A DNA stretch of 32,726 bases from the NCBI GenBank assembly GCA_030581615.1, contig JAKTTT010000108.1, positions 1 through 32,726 of the forward strand, written 5' to 3'. Positions within the stretch are counted from its first letter, which is position 1. Each line of letters starts with the position of its first letter. A model generated the notes under the pieces. It worked only from the letters and a program-made list of their open reading frames with translations. It was not told where the DNA came from and made no database searches. This document shows positions 26,069-32,726 of the stretch, one piece after another. The position numbers were made by a program, and so were the translations under genes. The DNA comes from Alloascoidea africana (taxonomy: Eukaryota; Ascomycota; Alloascoideomycetes; Alloascoideales; Alloascoideaceae).

Positions 26069-28381
26069 ATGGTTTCGTCGTCTGTCTTGGGTTTTCCCCG
26101 TATTGGTCCCTTCCGTGAACTGAAGAAGGCTACTGAGGCCTACTGGCAGGGAAAAACCTCCCAGGAGGAGCTGATCGCCGTTGGTAAGAAGATCAGAGCT
26201 GACAACTGGACTCTCCAGAAGGAAGCCGGTGTCGAGATCATTGCCTCCAATGATTTCTCCTTTTACGATCACATTCTCGACTTGAGTGTCGCTGTCAATG
26301 CCATCCCCGAGCGTTACACAAAGTTTGATCTGACTCCCCTTGATCTCTACTTTGCCATTGGCAGAGGCTTACAGAGAAAGGCCACCGAGACCACTGCTGC
26401 TGTTGATGTTGTTGCCAACGAGATGGTCAAGTTCTTTGACTCGAACTACCATTATGTCAGACCCACTTTTGCCAACTACACCGAGTTCAAACTCACATCA
26501 ACAAAAGCTGTTGACCAGTACCTTGAGGCCAAGGCCTTGGGAATTGAAACCAGACCCGTCATTTTTGGACCCGTTTCTTTCCTCTACTTGGGTAAGGCCG
26601 AGAAGGGATCCTTGGATCTGGAACCAATCTCACTCCTCGAGAAGTTGCTTCCCGTTTACGCAGAATACTTGAAGAAGTTGGCTGACGCTGGTGCTAAGAC
26701 TGTCCAGATCGACGAGCCAACTCTCGTTTTGGATCTCCCAGCCAACATCCAGGCTGCTTTCAAAACCGCCTTTGATTTCCTCGCTGCCCAGGAAGGATTG
26801 CCCCAGATCATCTTGACCACCTACTTTGGTGATGTCCGCCCCAACCTTCCTGCCATCAAGGATTTGCCTGTTGCTGGTTTCCACTTTGACTATGTCAGGT
26901 CTCCTGAGCAATTGGAAGAGACTGTGGCTATTATCAACGACAAGCAGGTCATCTCTGTTGGTGTTGTTGATGGAAGAAACATCTGGAAGAACAACTTTGC
27001 CAGGTCCATCGAGACCGTGAAGAAGGTTACCGAGAAGATTGGTGCCGACCGTGTCATTGTCGCTACTTCTTCCTCTCTGTTGCACACTCCTGTCAACCTT
27101 GACAGTGAGAAGAAGATTGATCCCGAGATCAAGGATTGGTTCTCTTTTGCTACCCAGAAGGTTGCTGAGGTCGTTGTCATCACCAAGGCTGTCAACGGTG
27201 AGGATGTCTCAGAGGCCCTTGCAGCAAACGCAAAGAGCGTTGCCGCCCGTGCCAACTCCAAGATCACCAACGACAACGCTGTCCAGGAACGTGTTGCCAA
27301 CATCACCGAGGCTGATGCCAAGAGAAAGTCTCCTTTTGCTGCTCGTCTTGCCGCTCAAAAGTCGACTGTCAAGGTCCCTCCCTTCCCAACCACCACCATC
27401 GGATCTTTCCCACAGACCAAGGAGATCCGAATCAACAGAAACAAGTTTGTCAAGGGCGAACTTTCTGCTGAGGCTTATGAGAAGTTCATTGAGAACGAAA
27501 TTGATGAGGTTATCAAGTTCCAGGAAGAGGTTGGCTTGGACGTTTTGGTCCACGGTGAACCCGAGAGAAACGATATGGTTCAATACTTTGGTGAGAGATT
27601 GAGAGGATTTGCTTTCACCACCTTTGGATGGGTCCAGTCCTACGGTTCAAGATACGTCAGACCACCTATTGTTGTTGGTGATGTCTCCAGACCTGCCCCA
27701 ATGACCATTAAGGAGTCCAAGTATGCCCAGTCTGTTACCAGCAAGCCTGTCAAGGGTATGTTGACTGGTCCTATTACAACCATCAGATGGTCTTTCCCTC
27801 GTGATGACGTTAGCGAGAGAACCCAGGTCTTGCAATTGGCCCTTGCCTTCCGTGACGAGGTCAATGATTTGGAAGCTGCTGGAATCAAGGTAATCCAGGT
27901 CGATGAGCCAGCTGTTCGTGAGGGTCTTCCTCTGAGAGCTGGCCCACAGAGGGATGATTACTTGGATTACTCTTCTCGTGGTTTCAGAATCGCAACATCT
28001 GGTGTCCAGGATGACACTCAAATCCACTCCCACTTTTGTTACTCTGATTTGGACCCTGCTCAGATCAAGGCTCTTGATGCTGATGTAGTTTCCATTGAGT
28101 ACTCCAAGAAGGATGATGCCCATTACATTGAGAACTTTTTCCACTATCCTAACCATATTGGTCTTGGTCTCTTTGACATTCACTCTCCTCGTGTCCCACC
28201 AAAGGAGGAATTTGTTGCTAGAATCGAGGAGATTCTCAAGTCTGGCTACCCACCTGAGAAGCTCTGGATCAACCCTGACTGTGGTTTAAAGACCAGAACT
28301 TGGGAGGAAACCAAGGGCCAATTGACAAACATGATTGAGGCTGTCAAGGTATTCCGTGAAAAGTATGCCCAGAAGGATTAA
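26069..28381 (+). CDS. MET6: Cobalamin-independent methionine synthase
   Basis: Met6 transfers the methyl group of 5-methyltetrahydropteroyl-triglutamate to homocysteine, the last step of methionine synthesis, in the cytosol. The 770-residue product is full length (yeast Met6, 767). It starts with the family N-terminus VLGFPRIGPFRELKKATEAY. The C-terminal catalytic barrel carries TTTIGSFPQTKEIR, HGEPERNDMVQYFGE, GWVQSYGSRYVRPP, MLTGPITTIRWSFPRDD and VIQVDEPAVREGLPLR. The likely zinc ligands are His655 and Cys657 (HSHFCYSD), Glu677 (VSIEYSK) and Cys738 (NPDCGLKTR). The ATG at 26069 follows a clean TATA box and leader. Codon use is strongly biased (AAG, GTC/GTT, ACC, AGA, CCA), which indicates high expression. 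The paired CACGTG boxes suggest Cbf1/Met4-type regulation by sulfur supply. Confidence 0.98.
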   Translation: MVSSSVLGFPRIGPFRELKKATEAYWQGKTSQEELIAVGKKIRADNWTLQKEAGVEIIASNDFSFYDHILDLSVAVNAIPERYTKFDLTPLDLYFAIGRGLQRKATETTAAVDVVANEMVKFFDSNYHYVRPTFANYTEFKLTSTKAVDQYLEAKALGIETRPVIFGPVSFLYLGKAEKGSLDLEPISLLEKLLPVYAEYLKKLADAGAKTVQIDEPTLVLDLPANIQAAFKTAFDFLAAQEGLPQIILTTYFGDVRPNLPAIKDLPVAGFHFDYVRSPEQLEETVAIINDKQVISVGVVDGRNIWKNNFARSIETVKKVTEKIGADRVIVATSSSLLHTPVNLDSEKKIDPEIKDWFSFATQKVAEVVVITKAVNGEDVSEALAANAKSVAARANSKITNDNAVQERVANITEADAKRKSPFAARLAAQKSTVKVPPFPTTTIGSFPQTKEIRINRNKFVKGELSAEAYEKFIENEIDEVIKFQEEVGLDVLVHGEPERNDMVQYFGERLRGFAFTTFGWVQSYGSRYVRPPIVVGDVSRPAPMTIKESKYAQSVTSKPVKGMLTGPITTIRWSFPRDDVSERTQVLQLALAFRDEVNDLEAAGIKVIQVDEPAVREGLPLRAGPQRDDYLDYSSRGFRIATSGVQDDTQIHSHFCYSDLDPAQIKALDADVVSIEYSKKDDAHYIENFFHYPNHIGLGLFDIHSPRVPPKEEFVARIEEILKSGYPPEKLWINPDCGLKTRTWEETKGQLTNMIEAVKVFREKYAQKD

Positions 28382-28408
28382 ATTGCTGATCCTTAGCCCC
28401 ACTTGTGT

Positions 28409-28428
28409 ATGCTTTCAGGAAAAAGCAT
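28409..28428. other. Short inverted repeat after the MET6 stop
   Basis: ATGCTTT and AAAGCAT (7 bp) flank the loop CAGGAA. It starts 28 bases after the stop codon, in the presumed MET6 3' UTR. Confidence 0.4.
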
Positions 28429-29284
28429 GCCCTCCCGTTCATTTTCCTTTCCTCTCATCAGAAATGAATCTTTTCTACATTAGTTCAACATCCAATGTGG
28501 TAAAAGTTTGATTTTTGTACACCAAGGAAATTCTTCTTTTTGTTCATTTACTCTTGCTTTTTTTATACTATAAACTCTATGCTCAAAGCTCAAGAAGGAG
28601 AATTAGAGTAATCTCGAAATTTTGCATTAGAAGTTACGATAATGAAAACCTGAAAAAAAAAAAAGAAACACCCTGAAAAAGCAAAAGATTTTCTTTTTCT
28701 TTCTTTTTTACTTTGTTTTGACGCTTCTTGCTTGATGAAATAAGAAGTTAGTGTTTTTTTGATGATAGCTTTTCTTGTACTTCCTTTTTTTTTTCGTTGT
28801 TGTTTGCTTGTATTATTTATTTACACTATCATTGGGTATAATGGGATTTCAACATCATTTTGTTTCTCAGAATGGGCAATAAGTAAAAAAATTGTAGAAC
28901 TTGACTCAAAGTAAATGGTGAACTGATCCAAGAGCAATCCTCATCTTTTATCCAAGCATTTACTCTTGGTTTGGGGAGTTAGAATATACGACGTAGTTTT
29001 CCAAAGAAAGAGCCAGGCTCTGTGCTTCTCCACAGCCCTTCAACATTCAATTCCAAAGGACTATTCTATTTTGGTCTCGCCAGAATCTCCAATCATTTCT
29101 TCATCTCCTTTATAACTGGGTTCAAGTTCTGGCTTTCCGTGAGTGCCAAAACACCCAATTGTCGGTGCAGCTAAACCACCCATGATTTCTGTATTTCCAG
29201 AGATGCCTGGACTTTGGCGTTCTTTTGATCCAAGAGGACACACAGAGCTCCAAACACTAAGAGTTTTTTGGTGGTTTTTTCAAA

Positions 29285-29324
29285 GCAAGCTGACTCCATT
29301 TTTGTAACTAAAGTGTCAGCTTGC
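29285..29324. repeat. Perfect 10-bp inverted repeat with 20-base loop
   Basis: GCAAGCTGAC (29285-29294) and GTCAGCTTGC (29315-29324) are exact reverse complements separated by 20 bases. It lies in the convergent MET6/MIF2 intergenic region, about 280 bases beyond the MIF2 stop in the direction of MIF2 transcription. Confidence 0.75.
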
Positions 29325-29605
29325 CCTTTATTACAGCTTTGGGGAAATTAACAACTCTCTTTAACCGAGAAGAAAAAACTCCAGGACATTACATAAATGT
29401 ATATAGTACACTTGAAGTAGTACACAAGAAACAAGCCAAGACAAGACAAGACAAAACTTATATATCAGAAAATCTCTGATTCAAAAACAAACTTGAAGTC
29501 CCGCAAAAGATAGGCTTTGTGCCGTTTTTTATCCTTGCCCATCTGTGAAAAGGAACAGACCAAATTTTGTACACAATTATTTTATTTTTTGGCATTTGCA
29601 TTTTA

Positions 29606-31465
29606 TCAATCTTCCTCCTCTTCTTCCTCTTCATCACTTTCTAACAGAACATACTTGGATTGTGAGAAAAACAACCGACATTCTTTCTTGCTGACACATT
29701 TGAAGGAATAGTAGTTTCCCATTGGCACCTCAAACATGCCTCCCCTTCTGACAACAAAGACTTGATCACTAAGAGTGACTTCAACAGCGCCACAAATGAC
29801 ATAAAACACAAAGTATGTATCTTTTGATGGCTTTGATGGTTTGGAACCCCCATCAGCTGGTAGTCGGATAATACCACTTGCTGAAAACTCCTTGTTTTCA
29901 TCAAAAAGAATTGATAGATCAAACGATGCATTCTGAACTTTATTGAAAACCACAGCATTGGGAGAAACGGCCACAGTCCTTTCTATTTTTGTCTCTGTAT
30001 CAGGATAATCAAACACCTCCGCGACATACCTTCCTTTTGCACCATGCTCCCCTGCTTGTCTTTCCCATTCTGTCCCACTTAACGTGTCCAAATCGGATTC
30101 TGAGTCTGATTCTATCCGCTTTTTAACGCGTGCATTTGCCTTTTTGCTTCTTCTTGTTCCAGATCGATGTGAACGTGTAGAAGAAGGAGGAGGCGAAGCC
30201 TTGCGAACAATTTCCACTACTTCAGGTACTGCTACATCGTTCTTGTCCAGCCCGTGGTGATCCAGTCGGTATATCATTCGTTCTCCCATCCAGTACTTTA
30301 AAGGTTGTACACGCGTACGTGCAGATCGACGGATTGGTTGTTCCTCTTCATGAACAGGCTTTTGCTTCGTCTTATTGTTGGCCTTTGATGGTAATGGCTT
30401 TGAGTTTGATTTTGATTTCGCTCCGGAGTTGCCAACAGCTTTTTGTTTACTAGATGATGATGCTGCAGTCTTTTTTGCTTTGCCTCCACTTTTTGTTGCT
30501 CGCGTAGTGGTCGTGTTTGCATTTCTTGTGGAGCTTCTCCGAGTCGTTCGCTGTGCTGGGACTGGTGGTGCAGTCGTTCTCGGTATAGGGGATGATTCTG
30601 ATACGGATTCAGCATCTGACATTTCAGCATCATTTATTGTTGCTTCTTCTTCTTCTTCTTCTTCTTCGTCTTCATCTTCATCCTGCTCTACCACGTCATA
30701 GTCATCGTCATTTTCTTCCTCCTCATAATTATCAATATCACCGTGTCCATTCGGCTGATCAAATTCTTCCGAGTCATTTTGAGGTATTACAGGGTCAGAC
30801 TCGATCTCTTCAGACTGATCTGAAGAATATCTATTGTGATTTGATTTGATGCTCGATGGCTGTCTCCTCTGTGCGCGGCTATTCGCTTGGTTCCCAGAAT
30901 GTCTCTCAATTTCGTCTGCTATGCGATCTGATCGGTTGAAGAATTTTCTAGCGGTATCTGTTATGAGGGAGAATGTGCCATTTGATGTTTGTTTGTCCTA
31001 TACAAGATATTAGTATACGAGCGTTTAGTTTCTTAAACAATCGCACAACATGATAACATACATGTAATGATGATGACGGTAGATCTTTCGATTTTGAAAA
31101 GTCTTGCATTAATGATCTTGCAATTCCTCTTTCTGGAGTTGCACGTTTAGTTGTCGTTTCTTTCGCTTTTGATCTGTTAGATGCCCACCCCTCCAAAAAA
31201 ACAGTATCAAAGAAAGAAAAAAAATTGCTAGATGCAATAAAACTGTGAAAAAAAAAATCGCCATACTTGTCCGGTTGCTACTACCCAATGTTCTCTTTCG
31301 AGAACGCGAACCCCCACTATTTGTACTTTCCTTTCCCTTACGCGACTGTGGTGAAGGAGAAAAGAAATCGTCCATATTCTCAAGCCCATACTCATCACGA
31401 GTACTGTTTTCAGGTGGCCGCATTTTCGTTTTGCGGGAAACTATGCCCAGGTTCAAAGCTTCCAT
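29606..31465 (-). CDS. MIF2: Kinetochore protein Mif2/CENP-C, three exons
   Basis: CENP-C/Mif2 binds the centromeric CENP-A nucleosome and recruits the Mis12/MIND complex. Exon 1 starts at the ATG 31465; its product MEALNLGIVSRKTK with RDEYGLENMDDFF matches yeast Mif2 (KLGLKSRKTG, KDEYSMENIDDFF). Exon 3 (29606-30997) encodes the CENP-C signature RRSARTRVQPLKYWMGERMI (about residues 324-343) and the C-terminal Mif2 cupin dimer domain (about 432-555; ASFDLSILFDENKEFSASGI, FVVRRGGMFEVPMGNYYSF, CRLFFSQSKYVLLE). Exon 2 ends at 31062; intron 2 is 30998-31061 and phase 0. Intron 1 has a GTATGG donor at 31266; the frame-consistent acceptors end at 31166 (AAAAG) or 31133 (CTCCAG), giving roughly 553-564 residues, close to yeast Mif2 (549). 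The product has acidic runs before and after the CENP-C region and a Glu/Asp tail. I see no RGRP-type AT hook. Confidence 0.93.
30998..31061 (-). other. Intron 2 of MIF2
   Basis: 64 bases with donor GTATGT, branch-like ATACTAAT and acceptor TTGTATAG. Joining the exons keeps phase 0 (LPSSSLH to DKQTSNG) and links the ATG-started N-terminus to the exon that holds the CENP-C motif and cupin. Confidence 0.85.
31166..31266 (-). other. Probable intron 1 of MIF2 (acceptor uncertain)
   Basis: The donor is GTATGG at 31266, and a CTAAC branch-like motif lies at 31180-31176. The AG directly after CTAAC (31174) would break the frame. The next AG (31166) keeps it, as does CTCCAG at 31133. An alternative donor, GTAAGG at 31341, has the same phase. 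Confidence 0.5.
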
Positions 31466-32726
31466 TGTTGCTCGAAGAGACTCGCGAACCAATTCCGTCA
31501 GTTACTGATATTTAGATGCGACTCTTGAGTGCTGGAATAAATAAGGTGAAGCACCGTGTCTGGGCGTACGGGTGTATTGCGCATATGGAGGTGGATAGCA
31601 TATGTATCATACTGTGCACGACAGTTGTGCTGATTGTTGGTTTTTGACATCTTAAGAGGGAAGTTGAACCTTTTGATATAGATTTGAAAATACACCCATA
31701 CACCCATACACCCATATAAGATTCTGATTATGTAACCTGAAACGTGACCCTAAGACGCACGGGTACGGAAACTATGCTTTACTAATTGTCGTACGCCAGA
31801 CTCCAGATTGTATACTTATTCTTCTTTTGCCAGCTGCAAAGCGTTTTCTCGGGGTTTATCGGGAAGTATTTTTTCACAGTGCTTCCATGCTATTGAAAAC
31901 TAATAGAAATTTCCAATCTAAAAGTTAGAAATGGTACCTAGGTCTACGTTACAAAGCCCACAATGCACTCCACGATACCAAGAGCGGGTAGAAAAGAAAA
32001 ATGGTATGGAAACTTATAATTTGTGGTTCCTTTTTTTTTTTAACTTTTATTTGTGGTTCCTTGATGTGTGTAGCTAAGTTGATACTTCCATCAGTCACCT
32101 GAGTGTTAAATTGAATTTACATAGAATGTTAGATTCGGATTAATTTGACTGGAATCTTGAAAATAATTCTTTTCTGTAACTGATGATTTTTCACCACTGC
32201 GGCTTAAGGATTTGCGTTATGTACTCCCACCAACTTCTTTGTCATTAACGTGTTGATTAAAGTCCTCTGTTTTTTTTATAGGCCATAAGGACAAAAAATA
32301 GTTCTAGTGTGTTGAAGGTTGGATGACGCAGGGACGCATGATCAACAATAGAAAAAATGGACATGTCAAAGTTAACTTTATTTTATTGTTGAAAAACAAA
32401 ACATCTTGGTGACAGCAATTCTTTCTCTAAATAGACAATTATTTATTACAAGCCTATAGCTTAAAGAAAAAAGAGTACATTTAATAAAGCTAATTCTTAT
32501 GACTTATGAACTGGCACTATCACATGCTTTTCCTCCATTTCCATTCTTTCAACCGTAATAAAAGTCCCACAAATGCTCTGAATGTGAAGAGCCTTTCTTT
32601 CAACTCTACCGCACTACAAACAATAAAAAAGTATAATCTTAACGCTATTTTAACTTTTTCGATACCCATATTTTCTTTCTTCTTATCAAATGTATGATGC
32701 AGGTGTTGTAATGGGTGGACATTGGG
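31466..32726. other. Right-edge gene-free region: MIF2 promoter and beyond
   Basis: No supported gene. Contents are three copies of ACACCCAT (31692-31715), an imperfect duplication with TTTGTGGTTCCTT at 32020-32032 and 32050-32062, and AT-rich DNA to the window end. The 63-codon frame at 32506-32697 looks like translated non-coding DNA. Confidence 0.45.
31692..31715. repeat. Tandem octamer (ACACCCAT)3
   Basis: Three exact copies lie about 230 bases upstream of the MIF2 ATG. The unit has a telomere-repeat-like C-rich look, but three copies are too few to argue for a telomeric origin. Confidence 0.8.

Larger units (their letters stand above)
28382..29605. other. Convergent intergenic region between MET6 and MIF2
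   Basis: 1.2 kb without a supported gene. Just after the MET6 stop is a short hairpin (28409-28428). A larger perfect hairpin lies at 29285-29324. Other contents are poly(A)/(T) tracts (28653-28664, 28783-28793) and a (CAAGA)n run at 29436-29454. Two overlapping small minus-strand frames around 29061-29320 are unrecognised; one has an ATG (43 codons, MESACFEKTTKKLLVFGALC) and the other is open for 60 codons without an ATG. Confidence 0.45.

Noticed and set aside
29061-29320. Overlapping small minus-strand frames (43 and 60 codons) between MET6 and MIF2
   Set aside because: They are unrecognised and short, with no clear splice pair that unites them; kept only as a note in the intergenic entry.
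31692-31715. C-rich octamer repeat resembling a telomeric unit
   Set aside because: Only three copies, in the middle of a chromosomal region next to MIF2; a simple microsatellite explains it.

Overview
The window reads as an ordinary, gene-dense chromosomal segment of an ascomycete yeast (Saccharomycotina). Most genes are single-exon, with short introns (about 64-100 bp) carrying GTATGN donors and CTAAC/TACTAA-like branch sites. The proteins are yeast-type (Vcx1, Pho85 cyclin, Mix23/Cid2, Met6, Mif2, THOC1/Hpr1, Bem1). CTG codons sit at conserved leucines in the cyclin and Met6, so this is not a CTG-Ser lineage. An early-branching clade (Dipodascaceae/Trichomonascaceae-like) is plausible, but this is inference and the species cannot be named.

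Layout, left to right. Positions 1-1949 hold only short unrecognised open frames. A membrane RING-H2 ubiquitin-ligase-like gene (-) and a THOC1/HPR1 gene (+) share a divergent promoter. Next come an APC-family amino acid/choline-type permease (+), an Ala-Pro repeat protein (-), transaldolase with one intron (-), and a Bem1-like SH3-PX-PB1 scaffold (-). A gap of about 3 kb without a convincing gene precedes a Ser-rich disordered protein (-). This gene and a Vcx1-type Ca2+/H+ antiporter (+) diverge from a shared 1.2-kb region. A Pcl-type cyclin (+) converges on an NAD(P)-binding YMR090W-like protein (-), which diverges from a Mix23/Cid2 protein (+). MET6 (+) follows and converges on MIF2/CENP-C (-, three exons). 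The right edge, about 1.26 kb, has no gene I can support.

The genes do not form a pathway. They cover general cell biology: mRNA export, polarity, kinetochore, pentose phosphate pathway, methionine synthesis, calcium and ubiquitin. I found no tRNA, rRNA, CRISPR array, transposon or virus-derived element, and no convincing undescribed multi-gene system. The points most worth checking are the missing first SH3 domain in the Bem1-like scaffold, the intron structures of transaldolase and MIF2, a perfect tandem of palindromic bZIP sites upstream of VCX1, paired CACGTG boxes one helical turn apart before MET6, a perfect 10-bp hairpin between MET6 and MIF2, and recurrent hexanucleotide tandem repeats in coding and promoter DNA.
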